Assembly: GCA_009823395.1 (NCBI GenBank)
Contig: CM020513.1
Location: 1,360,001-1,424,000 of the forward strand
From: Thamnaconus septentrionalis
Taxonomy: Eukaryota > Chordata > Actinopteri > Tetraodontiformes > Monacanthidae
Length of the DNA stretch: 64,000 nt
Reading direction: 5' to 3'
A program made the translations under genes and the position numbers. Positions 1 to 10,302 of the stretch are shown one piece after another. Positions within the stretch are counted from its first letter, which is position 1. Every line of letters begins with the position of its first letter. The notes beneath the pieces are model-generated. The model made no database searches and was not told the DNA's origin. It saw nothing but the letters and a program-made list of their open reading frames with translations.

Positions 1-1043
1 GGCGCCACCAGGGGGTGGCCACCCCTATAAATTTACTGGCCACCCCACTCTGGCCAGTATAGGTTGTAGTAGGGTACTGACCCTACTACAATGCATTTCA
101 CCCCAAATGCGCAGCCAGCCAGGCAAGTCGCTTTTGATCTTCCCTCACTCACAGCACCCCCCAAGTGCTACATAGTGCCGCTACAGCACCTGTTAGAGCA
201 GCTTTTTGACATGTATAACTGAGTTACGTAGCTAACGTTAGCAAGCTGCTTGTATATGTTATGTCAGTCATTTTCAGACAATGAAGTCCACAGACATCTC
301 TTCTTATTTTAAGAAGAATATTAGAACAGGAGAGAAAGAGACGACAAGGCAGCAACAGAGGCTTAGTGAGGAGGGGGAGGAGAAGGAGGAAGAGGAGGAG
401 GATGGAGTAGAGGAAAATACAGAGCAGGATACACAGCCAGCGTCAATAACAGAGCCAAAAGCAGCTGCTCAACCTGTTCCTGGACCAACTGGTGAAATTA
501 TGACTGTTTGGCCTTAATAATGAAATTGACGGCTAGGCTAGATAGTAACGTCATCTGGAGAAATGTATGTTTTGTTTAGTGTGTTCCATTAAATTACAAA
601 TCATGACATAATCAATTAAAGCTTGTTTATTGATAGTTGAGTTTCATTTGTCTGAATAGAAATACCTACAGGCTATTATTACAGCTATAATTGATAATTA
701 CTATTGAGAGGGACTAAATATTATTATTATTATTACCACTATTATTATTATTTTAATGTCATAATAACTGATTTTGCCTCTGGTTTATCATAGATATCTC
801 CCAGTCAAGAGCAGAGCAGAGTCTGAGCACATTAGATCATTAGTAACATTAAATATAACACAATAAACCAAAGTATATCAGTAGGCATTTCCTTAAGTCT
901 TTCTGATAGTTTTCTACTGGCTGGTTTACTACAACAGTATAATGATATCCTGAAATTATGGCTTTTAGTTTTGGTGTGCCACTCCAAGATTTTAAGTGTC
1001 CTCATCTGGCCACCCCTATGGAAAATTTCTGGAGGCGCCACTG
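1..1043. mobile_element. hAT-type DNA transposon remnant, left tip outside the window
   Basis: The left edge reads GGCGCCACCAGGGGGTGGCC and the right edge, ending at 1043, reads GGAGGCGCCACTG, so the two ends are imperfect inverted repeats of the CAGTGGCGCC type common in fish hAT elements. The missing first bases (CAGT) would lie just outside the window. The block interrupts an LTR-like sequence that resumes at 1044, and CCACCGCT directly after 1043 would be the 8-bp duplication if the same bases lie left of the window. Most of the interior (520-1000) is AT-rich and non-coding, so this is an internally deleted copy. The superfamily call rests on the ends and on the short ORF at 281-517. Confidence 0.6.
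281..517 (+). pseudogene. N-terminal fragment of a hAT transposase-like ORF
   Basis: This 78-codon open frame begins MKSTDISSYF and continues into a long acidic Glu-rich stretch (residues 28-48). Starts of this kind, with a short SSYF-type segment and an acidic low-complexity region, are known from fish hAT transposases of the zf-TTF/ZMYM1-like group. No zinc finger, dimerisation region or DDE residues are present because the frame stops at 517 and the following sequence is non-coding. I read it as the retained 5' coding end of a deleted transposon. It could also be chance coding, so confidence is moderate. Confidence 0.4.
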
Positions 1044-1220
1044 CCACCGCTTGCGCTGGTTCTCGACCCTGGACTGCCCGACCTCCCTGCTTCAATAAAC
1101 ATCTTAAACTGCATCAGTGGTTGTCGTGCATTTGAGTCCACCAACACCTGACAGTATAATCTGGCCATGGACTCAGCCGACAATCCCGACGCTTCCGCAA
1201 CCACCCCGGAGCAGCACCGG
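1044..1220 (+). mobile_element. Gypsy (Sushi-like) 5' LTR tail, leader and first gag codons
   Basis: The segment contains an AATAAA at about 1095, a downstream GT-rich stretch and an end CCTGACA at about 1153, which resembles the 3' edge of an LTR. A short leader follows, then an ATG at 1166 that opens MDSADNPDASATTPEQHR before homology is lost near 1216. Gag starts of this style are usual in fish Sushi-class chromoviruses. The upstream half of the LTR is missing at the hAT insertion junction (1043/1044). Gag-like coding resumes only near 2160, so foreign sequence separates the two pieces. GAGCAGCACCG near 1210 and GAACAGCACCG near 2216 may mark the split. Confidence 0.45.
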
Positions 1221-1439
1221 TGAACCCTTTTTGTGACTTTACCTTAACACAACCTTAATTTTGATTTTAAATCTAAACATCTTCTTGATTTTGAGCCACA
1301 ACAACTGTCTTTGTTTTTATCTTACATAAATAATTTTAATGTTTACATTTCCAAATGGTTTATTTTTATCATTACTTACCTTTAACCAATGATTACTTTC
1401 ATTTTTTAAAACTCTTGTGTGTTGTTAATTTTGTTCTGA

Positions 1440-2110
1440 AATGTAATATAACCTTTGTCCAGGAGGGGGTGCTCCAACACTGTCTATGTTTGACCTAGAT
1501 TTCCTAATATGGCAATAAGCCTCATTACCTTTAACTCCCAGCATGCAACGCGCACATGCTTTTTAACCGCACCCAGCTGTTGTCTGTTCACTCTGACAAA
1601 TTGTTTTAACATGTGAAGACCTACCTGGTAAGCTCACAGAAAATTTTCTCCTTTGCCTAATGCCTGAAGAAGATTTACCGGCATCGAAACGTTGCGTTGG
1701 CAACTGTTTTTTTTTTATGCACTTGCTTTTTAACGCCATTTTAGCTGTAAAACGAAAGCTACCTTTTATTAAAAACAATTTGTTTGAAAAGACTTTATTG
1801 ACTCGACCATTGTCTTTTGCTGACTAAAAGCACCCACCGGAGTTTTTTGGAGCAATTTTTGCCATTACAATGACTAACCTGTCCGACGAAGAATTCTTCA
1901 CACGAAAGGGAAAACAACCACGTCATCATCGTTGCCGTATTACCGACCGAAGAGGCTTTAAACATCGCCCTTCCCGTGTTGGAGTTCGGTTTCTGGATGC
2001 AGCGATGGCTAGTGCCTCCTCCGGTCCTCCTTGTGGGGGACTGGAGCCTCAACTTTTATCCTATCGGCGTATACCTCCTGTGTTCCGGTTCCCGGATTCC
2101 CTTCATCTGA
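1440..2110 (+). mobile_element. Possible Penelope-like element relic inside the Gypsy gag
   Basis: This stretch separates the gag start (to 1216) from the gag body (from about 2160). Its most telling part is 1664-1704, where CTGAAGA is followed by a 3-bp stem, GAAA and a GTTGC/GCAAC hairpin, an arrangement like the hammerhead-ribozyme cores described in Penelope-like retroelements. No reverse transcriptase or GIY-YIG domain is visible, and the ORF at 1870-2295 is unrecognised. The assignment is tentative. It could also be an unrelated non-coding repeat. Confidence 0.25.
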
Positions 2111-2159
2111 GATCTTTAAACAGGTATCAAAATGGCGAAGCAGATTGCTCCTCTGCTCC

Positions 2160-2990
2160 TGCATCTCATCAACATCATAGGTATTGTCACGGGCCCCGGA
2201 CCTTCTCACACCGGCGAACAGCACCGCTCGCAGACGGATCACCTGTTCACGGCATTCGGTTCTCAGTTGAACTCACTGTCGACACAGGTACGTGACATGG
2301 GGCAACCCTTACCTTCCAGCGGCTCCGTTCCACCTCTCGTGCCATTCTCCGGCGAGGAGAACAACTTCCGAGAGTTCTGCTTACAGTGCGAGCCCCACTG
2401 CGAATTACGGCCATTATGTTTTTCCGCCGAGCGGTCCAAAGTGGCGTACGTCGTCTCCCTCCTTACCAGCAGGGCGCAGCTTGGGCAGCTGCGGAGTGGG
2501 AGAATAGGAGCGCGGCGTGCCAGACCACTACTGACTTTTTTAGTGCTTTGGTCAGCCTGTTTCGTCGCTCACTGGTGGGTCGTGAGGCTGCCCAAAAGCT
2601 GCTGGGTTTACAGCAAGGCGACCAGTCGGTAACAGACTATGCTATAGCCTTCCGTTCGACTGCGGTGGATAGCGGGTGGAGCGCTGTTGCGTGCTACGAC
2701 GCTTTCCTTCAGGGACTCTCGCCTGGGATTAAAGCTCATCTGTTGGCTCGTGATCTTCCCTCCGACCTGGATGAGCTAATCGCGCCGACATTCGGTCTGA
2801 ACATCGCTCCACGGAATGGAATTGTCTCAACTCGCAAGTCAGCTCTCGGGACACCCCGGGTCCGCCTCCTCGACGCTTGCCACCGTCCCATCTTCCACCT
2901 TCGGTCACCGCCGCCTCCTCGGCACCCGCTGGGGAGCCGATGCAGCTGGGGCGCTCGACTTTCAGCGGAGGAGAGGCAGGGTCAAAGACA
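2160..2990 (+). pseudogene. Gypsy gag pseudogene (Sushi-class capsid fragment)
   Basis: Across several frames the segment encodes a Ty3/Gypsy-type capsid. An early part (2240-2450) includes VPPLVPFSGEENNFREF. A later part (about 2520-2790) includes FRRSLVGREAAQKLLGLQQG, a VTDYAIAFRS stretch and LLARDLPSDLDELI. A final part carries EPMQLGRSTFSGGE, the segment that normally precedes the CCHC zinc knuckle. The knuckle itself is absent, because the sequence diverges near 2990. At least two frame changes are needed, so this is a dead copy. Capsid proteins of this family package element RNA into cytoplasmic particles. Confidence 0.6.
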
Positions 2991-3884
2991 GGCTGTGGTC
3001 AACCGGGTAATGAAGGAGCACAACAAGGAGACGGACGCTGGATTACTGGCACGAGGCAAAACAGATAATCTGGCAACGGGGGAACATGGGAGACTGGTTA
3101 ATAAAGGCAGTGCAGATCACAGGCGCAGATTGTTGGCTATCAAGATCACAGGCGCAGACTGTTAGCTTGGAGACCGTGACACACAGAAGAAACAACCACT
3201 CTGGAAGACTGTTTTGGAGAGCTCTTTAGATTATGAGCAGGTAGAAATGGCTTGATTTCAGCACTACGCCTTATCAAAAAGCATTTTAAAAAAGTTATAC
3301 AACTTCATCAGGGAAGCTCAGATTTGGCTCAAATATTGAATGCATTGAAAATCATATAAAACACAGATCAGTAGTTGCAATTTAGTGACATAACCCTCTA
3401 AACCAAATTTTATATCAGGCAGAAATGGAAATTAAACATTTTCTCCTTTGTCCCTTGTTTAATATTGTAACATCCCCACTTAAATATGTTTTGTTTGGTC
3501 AAGTGTGGATACAGGTTATAATACCTAACTTGACCTCAGTTTGGGAGAATTTAACTATTGGCTGCAAACATTGCTGTGCATTGTATAAGGTCATATCGTT
3601 GTCATTATACATGTACTTACTGAGCAGCTGAGGAAGAATTCGCTGGAATTATCTACGGGATACACAGGCAGACATTGTAGCACAGCTGTGCATGTTGTGG
3701 TCATGTTAGTCTCATGGAAAAGATGACAATAAATATTTGAGAAAAAAAATCTGGATGCAAGTGTGCTCGAGTTTCAACATTGAATTCTTAATTACTTGTG
3801 TACTGTTGTAGCAGCTGTAAGCCTACTCGACGCTTGCAAGCACACTACTGTAAAGTGGTAATGATGATCATAAACAACACTTAC
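2991..3884. other. Interval without a supported gene
   Basis: A short direct duplication (GATCACAGGCGCAGA at about 3114 and again at about 3144) follows the gag relic. The rest is AT-rich with an AATAAA-like site near 3730. I see no coding signal, terminal repeats or RNA gene. Confidence 0.4.
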
Positions 3885-4045
3885 TTGTGTATTGATTGCC
3901 TGGAGGAGGTGATCAAGTGATTGGCCCACAGTTCCTTTTTTGCATCTGAAGAGCTCGATGAGACGAGCGCGTTATGGTGGTCCAGAGCTTCATAGAAGTC
4001 TTTTTTGAGGTTCTTCCTGGCCACTCTGTAGAACTCTGCAAACAC
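3885..4045 (-). other. Candidate orphan coding exon of an unrecognised gene
   Basis: On the minus strand a 161-nt open segment is bounded by a pyrimidine-rich tract ending in AG (rc of 4046-4047) and by a consensus donor GTAAGTG (rc of 3884 downward). It encodes about 53 residues, including VFAEFYRVARKNLKKDF and ALDHHNALVSSSSSDAKKEL, a charged helical-looking sequence unlike the transposases around it. I do not recognise the family. No partner exon was found on either side, so it may be one exon of a gene with very long introns, a processed relic, or chance. The open frame continues upstream to 4165 through the presumed intron. Confidence 0.3.
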
Positions 4046-4460
4046 CTTAAACAAACAAAAAAAACATTCACACAATGTCTGGTCCATCATTTTCCTTACA
4101 TCAGCCGAACCCAGAAGCATCTTCTTATTTTCATTTTCTAGCCGTTTTCTAACAGACTCAAGCATATCTACCTTGTTATATTTGCCTGTGTCTCATTTTA
4201 CTGATAGCATGAATAAAATAATTCAAATGATTTAATTTGAAATAAAACACAATAATGTTTTGAATAATTTAAGAGAAGGCATGAAATTAATTCCTTAATG
4301 AATAACAACAAACCTGATTTGCTTCTCGGGTGAGGACAGTTTGCCACAATCGGTTTCGAAACAGCAAACAGTTGTCTTTAAGACAATACCAAAACACTTG
4401 TCACATCATTGTTTTCTTTCAAAGGTTTTTAATGTAGTAACTTTGCAATGGTGGATCAAA

Positions 4461-5374
4461 TTAACCCTTTAAGCGCCACAATTTTTTCAAGAAAATATTC
4501 AATTTTGATATCAAGATTTCAAATGGCTGTGACTCGAAATTGGTTAGGGATAAAGCCATACTGTAATTGAGAAAAATCTTCAGTATGACCCAAACTTTGT
4601 GAAAGGAGTACATTTTAGTTTGTTTGTTTGTTTTTGTATTATGTCAGATTCCTGTCTCCACAATACCCCACAGGCTCATCAGAATGTTTTATCCACTTTT
4701 GATAATTTTCCACATATCTCAAACAGACCCAGCCATGCTGCCTCCACCGGCACTGGCTGGGCGTTTCCTCCCACAGCTTTTACCACGTTGATCACTAACT
4801 CACTGCGCCCTCCGTCACCATTAGCGGTGTTTTGAGCACTCCTGCTTCCCCCACCACAGCCCTCATCCTCATTCGCCGATTACCCCCAACTACACCCGGC
4901 CACGCTGAGGCGAAGCATGTGCTTCTTGGTGACTGTCGGGGCGCATGGACTCGCTGCCGCTGCATAACTAAAGACGCACCGGCAGACTTTGCTCTCACGG
5001 GATGACTGAACATCATCGTCAGAGTGCGAATATTCCTCTTCGTTATCTGAGTCAGACATTACTTGACGAAGTACTTCTACAACGAACAAACCTCTCGGCG
5101 ATGTATTCTCGGCAAAATTCGCTGTCTTTCTCTCTCCACTCCCACTACAACCACTTCCTCGTCTCCACGACTGAGGCGGTCTTTCTCTCTCTTTATACTC
5201 CGAAATCTGAATATAAACACCCCCACAAATGCTGCTCAGATTGAAGCCACAGGTGTCTGCCATCTCCTGGTGTAAAGTGGAAACTACTTTTAGCACCATA
5301 TTTGCCGCTATGGCCTGTTTAATTCAGCAATGACGCTTGTCGCAATTGTGCGACCATGGCGCCTAAAGGGTTAA
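4461..5374 (-). mobile_element. Non-autonomous piggyBac transposon with TTAA duplications
   Basis: TTAA at 4461-4464 is followed by CCCTTTAAGCGCCA, and the right end is the inverse, TGGCGCCTAAAGGG, followed by TTAA at 5371-5374. The termini match at 13 of 14 positions. TTAA target duplication together with a CCC(T)-type terminus is diagnostic of the piggyBac superfamily. The element is about 0.9 kb and carries only the 5' coding end of a transposase on the minus strand, so it would depend on an autonomous relative for movement. Confidence 0.8.
4880..5059 (-). pseudogene. N-terminal piece of a piggyBac transposase
   Basis: Starting at the ATG at 5059 the minus strand encodes MSDSDNEEEYSHSDDD followed by a Ser/Arg-rich stretch. 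An acidic Asp/Ser/Glu-rich start is typical of piggyBac (PGBD4-like) transposases, which cut and paste at TTAA sites in the nucleus. An in-frame extension upstream to 5299 exists but looks non-coding, so I prefer the 5059 start. The DDE core and C-terminal cysteine-rich domain are missing because the element is internally deleted. The flanking TTAA termini support the assignment more strongly than the short peptide does. Confidence 0.5.
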
Positions 5375-5375
5375 A

Positions 5376-5470
5376 ATATATTTTAAAAAATGTTGATAAT
5401 TATTGATATCGATCAATATGATTTTTTTTTTTTTATCGATATGCTTTTTTTCTATATCGTCCAGCCCTAC
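5376..5470 (-). mobile_element. Terminal fragment of a hAT with a GGGCTGGRCGATAT end
   Basis: Read on the minus strand, the right edge starts GTAGGGCTGGACGATAT and runs into alternating ATCGAT/TATCGAT sequence. This matches the style of the terminus at 18,708 (AGGGCTGGGCGATAT). Only about 90 bp of this end is visible before the piggyBac element, and no partner end was found nearby. Confidence 0.35.
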
Positions 5471-5475
5471 ACTTA

Positions 5476-7080
5476 CCTGTTAACAACGGCAAAGTTGGAT
5501 GCTGCCAGTCACAGATGGCTTGCTGCCCTGTCCACCTACACTTTCAAGCTGCAATATCGAGCTGGAAAGCAGAACTTCGATGCAGATGCGCTGTCCCGCT
5601 GCCCTCATTGTCACTTTGCTGACCTGACAGTACAGGAAGATCAGGACTTGATCACCAAATTCGCTGAAGACTGTGTAATTGCACCTGGTGACGTGGAGGA
5701 GCTTGACCATGACATTGTTTCTGCCATCTGTTGTCGCTGTCTTGTCTTCAGTCATTTCAGCAGTTCGGCAGAATACCCCATGACCCTGGTTGAATCCCTG
5801 AGCTTATCAGCTACCTCAGTCCCTCATTGCTTTGCTAGTGAAGACCTCCATGGTCTACCGGTGGTACCATCCCTGTCACACCAGGACCTCAAGGAAAAGC
5901 AACGTGCTGATCCAGTTCTACGGGAGGTCATCCACCAGATGAGGACTGGGGAGAAGGTTTCCCCAACGGCAAGGCAAGAATTCCCAAGCCTCGGGTTGCT
6001 GTTGAGACAGCTAAATCGCCTTGAGTTGCAAGAGGATATCTTGTTTGACGGAGGCAAGACGGAAAAAAAGTCTCTTTCAAGTTGGTGTTACGAGCAGAGC
6101 TGAGATCAATGGTCCTGAAGAGTTTGCATGATGACAGGGGGCACATGGGCATTGAGCGGACCCTAGACCTTGTACGCTCCCGGTTTTTCTGGCCTCATAT
6201 AGCCCGGGATATCGAAACCAAGATCAACACCTGTGCCCGTTGTGTGAGACGCAAGGCTCTTCCAGAAAGATCAGCACCATTGGTTAACATCAAGGCTACT
6301 CGCCCTTTGGAGTTGCTCTGCATGGACTACCTGTCACTCGAGCCTGATCAAAGCAACACAAAAGACATTGTCGTTCTGACTGATCACTTCACTAAGTTTG
6401 CAGTAGCCATTCCCACAGCAAACCAAAAAGCGAAGACCGTAGCAAAGTGTTTATGGGAAAACTTCATTGTGTGCTATGGGATTCCATAACGCCTCCATTC
6501 TGATCAAGGTCCTGACTTTGAGTCAAAATTGATCAAGGAACTGTGCCAACTTGCTGGGATAATAAAGACCAAAACCACCCCTTACCATCCTCGTGGAAAT
6601 CCAGTTGAGAGGTTCAACCGGACTCTACTTAACATGCTTGGGACACTTGGGCATAGGTGGAAAGACTATGTGAAACCGTTGGTGCATGCGTACAACTGCA
6701 CACGGAACGATGTTACCGGTTTTACGCCATATGAGCTGATGTTCGGGCGCTCTCCCCGTCTACCGGTAGATCTAGCTTTTGGCTTGCCAGTCTACTTCCC
6801 ATTCCCAATATGTTGCAGATCTGTGATCCAGACTTGAAGAGGGATTCCAGCTGGCTTCAAAAAATGCAGCCAAATATGGTGAAAGAAACAAAGCTCGCTT
6901 TGACCAGCGAGTCACTCCATCGAGTCTGGAGGAGGGTGATTAAGTTCTAGTGAGGAACGTCCGACTTCGTGGGAAGCACAAGCTCGAAGATAAATGGGGC
7001 CGAGACGTGTACGTTGTGGTCAGTCGATTCAGGGACCTGCCCGTGTACACAGTGCGACCTGAAACCAGTGCAAACGGGCC
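5476..7080 (+). pseudogene. Decayed Ty3/Gypsy pol: RNase H tail, integrase and C-terminal domain
   Basis: The order of coding blocks is that of a Gypsy pol. First comes an RNase H C-terminus (WLAALSTYTFKLQYRAGKQN, then DADALSRCPH, 5510-5610). It is followed by an integrase zinc-finger region (H-x-G at 6140 and CARCVRRKA near 6230) and an integrase core with MDYLSLEPD and VLTDHFTKF (6325-6400), HSDQGPDF (about 6495) and [15 protein letters not shown] (6585-6630). A C-terminal strand-rich domain (RLRGKHKLEDKWGRDVYVVV, 6965-7025) closes it. The catalytic D, D, E positions are recognisable, but a frameshift near 6090, a stop at 6487-6489, a shift near 6800 and a stop near 6945 show it is dead. 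No LTRs or gag were found attached. It would have spliced element cDNA into chromosomes. Confidence 0.85.
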
Positions 7081-7249
7081 AACCGAGATCTGCATAGAAA
7101 CGATAATTAATCAGCTTTACGAAACAGCAAATTTTACAACATCTATTTTCTTCAGTCTTCCCGACAACAGAGTTGATGGCACAGAATATATACGCACACA
7201 GTTCTAAGTCCAGTTCATTGCACCCATCAAGGGGGAAAAAGTCCAATAT

Positions 7250-7251
<2 letters not shown>

Positions 7252-7284
<33 letters not shown>
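7252..7284. repeat. (GT)n microsatellite
   Basis: An uninterrupted GT dinucleotide run lies just after the Gypsy relic. Confidence 0.95.
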
Positions 7285-7286
<2 letters not shown>

Positions 7287-7399
7287 TGGTGCGAAGGACC
7301 GTCGAATGAAGTGACTGGGAGTTAAAGAGAAGCAGCTGCGCCCACAGCTTCCTAACTGCCCAACCGCAGCAGAGAAAGTTGCCCCGTTGCAGCTCCTGT

Positions 7400-7792
7400 G
7401 TTGTCAGGCTCCTGTGGCAACTCCGGCATTTAGCTCCTGCGGCAACTCCAGCGTTTAGCTCCTGCGGCAACTCTGGTGTTTAGCTCCTGCGGCAACTCCG
7501 ACATTTAGCTCCTGCGGCAACTCCAGCATTTAGCTCCTGCGGCAACTCCAGCAGCAACGTGCTTAGTGCACGCCATCCAGCAACTTCTGGCAGCAACTGA
7601 TTGCACTCATTTAAAACACCTGAAGCAGGCGCGCTTCGTCACATGATCCCGTCCGGCAGACGCATTGGTCGTGACGTCCGTAGATGACGTGGTCACGTGA
7701 TCAATAACAATAATGATGATGATGATAATAATAATAATAAAAATCATAATAAAGTAAATTTAAGAAGATAATAGGTCAACCTGGGTTACAAT
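7400..7792. repeat. Inverted-arm repeat, copy A, with a 25-bp minisatellite
   Basis: About six copies of a 25-bp unit (core TTTAGCTCCTGCGGCAACTC) occupy 7400-7552. They are followed by a unique-looking arm that ends CCTGGGTTACAAT at 7792. The arm is nearly the same as 14,777-15,045 (CCTGCGGC... through ...GGGTTACAAT). Both arms end at the same base, and each is followed by ATCAT and then one half of a split LINE. This suggests the arms were the two inverted termini of one foldback-like insertion that landed in a LINE. Confidence 0.65.
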
Positions 7793-8100
7793 ATCATTAA
7801 TACCTTATACGATTTAAGTATGTACCCTAAAATAACAAGACCCAGTTGTGTTACATCACACTGTGCTACACTAATTGATAAAATTTTCACGAACGTCTTA
7901 AATAATATTATAATAAGTGGATTATTAATAAATTATATAACTGACCACTTAACTGTGTTTACAATATACGACTGCAATTACCATAAAAGCCATCGAGACC
8001 ATTGCCCACAATATAGACGGGTGAGGGCCGAGGACTCTATGAACACCTTGAAACATGATTTGATTGCATACAACTGGGAGTGTCATTGTAGCATATGATC
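7793..8100 (+). pseudogene. LINE fragment: end of endonuclease domain, 3' half of a split element
   Basis: Read on the plus strand, the sequence opens with INTLYDLSMYPKITRPS and continues TSHCATLIDKIFTNV and a LLINYITDHLTVF block. The last part corresponds to the conserved SDH segment near the end of AP-type endonucleases of LINEs. It starts exactly where the minus-strand fragment ending at 15,046 stops, so the two are halves of one reading frame. Homology fades near 8100. The clade (L2, Rex1 or relative) cannot be fixed from this short piece. Confidence 0.6.
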
Positions 8101-8971
8101 AATTTCTGAGAATATTTAAAGGGCACCTATGATGCTTTTCCACTTTTCTGAGCTCTAAATACTGTTACAAAGTTGAATCCTAGTGTCAAACGATGCCAAA
8201 TCTTCAAATAATGAGGTTTGTGCATTTGGACTTGAGCCCTGCAAGTTGTTGGGCATGGTTCTGAACGCTCTGTTCACTGAGTTTTTTTTAACACTGGGAA
8301 CGCATTGACATCAATGCATTCCGGATTTCCTTTCATGGCCAAGCTCAGGCATACTCTCGGACTGGTTCCGCCCTCCCTCACTGTGCCCCGGAAGTGATGT
8401 CGCAGTGTGCTGCTCCAAGAAAATATTTTTTCCGGTGTGAGGGAAAATTAAAAAAAAAAATACTGGGTGACTGCTGAGCAACTACCGAAGCACCAAGGAT
8501 CACAACCATCAGAGTGGAACGAACAGAGAAAATGTTGGAGGTTTGTTCAGCCTAATGCGGATGCGATGGAACACCGGCCCGATCGGCAACGGGAGGGAGA
8601 GAGGCTCGACTCGTCCGGTGAACGATGAGAGAGTAGTCAGCCATGGCAATTTTTGAAATCATTTATGAGGACTGTGAGTGTATTGTGACCTCAAGCAACT
8701 TTAGTTTTAAGACTATTTGCAACGTACAACCGCTGAATCGTGTTGGTAAACTGTTAATAAGGCGACGTCATGCCCTGTCAGAACTAACGCTTCGCTCGAT
8801 TTGTATAGAGCTCTTCCTGCTTTGTGCTTTATGTAGACTTAAGTTGTGCAGATATTCTTGTCTAATAATAAACGACTCTATGACTCAAGTGATCGTTTCA
8901 GTGTCCATCTTTTCTCTGCCAGGACAGTGTTTTGATACAAAGTCAACAGCATGAAACAAAATCATTCTAAG
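8101..8971. other. Unassigned interval, possibly an old DNA transposon
   Basis: The interval starts AAAGGGCACCTATGATGC, a motif I associate with recurrent fish repeats, but I found no matching inverted end near 8970. The open frame at 8643-8954 shows no recognisable domain and is probably chance. Confidence 0.25.
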
Positions 8972-8983
8972 CCCTATTAAAAT

Positions 8984-9365
8984 CATCATCATCATTCATC
9001 TTCTATACCCGCTTATTCCAATTCAGGGTCACGGGGGTCTGCTGGAGCCTATCCCAGCTGTCTTAGGGCGAAGGCAGGGTACACCCTGGACAAGTCACCA
9101 GTTCATCGCAGGGCCACATAGAGACAAACAACCGTTCACACTCACATGCACACCTACGGACAATTTAGAATATTCAATTGACCTAACATGCATGTTTTTG
9201 GACTGTGGGAGGAAGCCGGAGAACCCGGAGAGAACCCACGCAGACACGGGGAGAACATGCAAACTCCACACAGATAGGTCACAGGCCCGGGCCCCGGAAT
9301 CGAACCCACGATCTTCTTGTTGTGAGGCGGCAGCGCTAACCACTGCGCCACCGTGTCGCCCCCCC
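8984..9365 (-). mobile_element. tRNA-derived V-SINE (DANA/Mermaid/HE1-like) with 12-bp target duplication
   Basis: On the minus strand the 5' end carries RNA polymerase III box A (TGGCGCAGTGGTTAGCGC) and box B (GGGTTCGATTCC). These are followed by the conserved central segment containing GCATGTTCTCCCCGTGT and GACTGTGGGAGGAA in complement, and by a LINE-type tail ending in (GAT)n. The direct repeat CCCTATTAAAAT occurs at 8972-8983 and 9366-9377 on either side, proving retrotransposition. Such SINEs are transcribed by Pol III and mobilised by a partner LINE. Confidence 0.9.
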
Positions 9366-9899
9366 CCCTATTAAAATGTCTCGCAAAAATACAAAACAAT
9401 AAACGGTCAGTACAAAAAGTAAAATATTCTTCCAGGGACACGGATGGCACAAAAAACGTCCAGGTACCTTCGCTCCGCCTTGCGACCGTAACTCAGGCCA
9501 CGCTGGGTCCGTACGAAGCTGGATTAGCTGGTAAACACCAACACACATACATACATATATATATATATGTTGTGACGAAGGCACATACACACACATTCAT
9601 TGTTCCCTCTGTCTCTGTGGTGAGTGCACGCATCACAGTTTCTTGACATTCAACCGTTCATACCACTCCCTACAGCCATTCTTAAAGAAAACACACAGTC
9701 TCTGATTAAGCATATTTGGTTATTTATTCACATTCATACTTATTCTGCAGCTGTTTGCTGAGGGTCCAATTAACTGCTGTCTCTCTCCTCCAGTCACCTG
9801 GTCTGAACAACAGCTGCTCTGTATCAGCGCTGTTTATAGTAGGCAGGAAGTAGCCATCCGCACAGGTGTGCTAATAAGTGGAAGATACCATGTGCGGTC

Positions 9900-10300
9900 C
9901 GGTAATTGTCCAATTAACTGTGTGGTGGGTTAATTCTGGGGTTTATTTTTCAGGAGGAGGAAGTAGCTTCCATCTGCATATTGTTTTGAATGTGAGAGCT
10001 ATGACATAGAGCCTCTGTTTTTCTTTAATACTCTTTAATTTGTCATTTTGTTGTTTACCTCTTTCTTGTGGGTGGGTCCAGGGGGAGGGGCTTGGCAGAT
10101 AAAAGCCACTGGCCCACCGGAGCCTGCAGACTAGAGCAGGCGAAAACGGTGTGCTGCTTAACTTTTTTCCCTTTGTTTCTTTTGTCATTTTTGGAGGTTT
10201 GAGTTTTCTTTCACAATTTTTGTGTAAATAAGTCACCTCAACCTGCTTTGTGACTCCAGCCAACATTTTGTTCTTGGAAGCTGTAACCCACTTTGTGACA
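9900..10300 (+). mobile_element. Possible solo LTR or promoter-like segment
   Basis: The block contains a GGGGGAGGGG box, a TATA-like GATAAAAG at 10,098-10,105 and an end TTTGTGACA at 10,300, which together resemble a fish LTR. I could not define the left edge or a target duplication. The Tc1 element at 10,303 inserted at the TA directly after it. Confidence 0.25.
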
Positions 10301-10302
10301 TA

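Noticed and set aside
1795..2130. Open frame 1870-2295 as an independent gene
   Set aside because: It crosses from unassigned DNA into the gag relic in the wrong frame, and no family resemblance was found.
8643..8954. 103-codon open frame
   Set aside because: No domain, no splice context and no match with neighbouring elements; the composition looks non-coding.
9290..9365. Possible tRNA gene on the minus strand
   Set aside because: Box A and box B are present, but the sequence continues into V-SINE body, lacks a complete cloverleaf and has target duplications, so it is a SINE.
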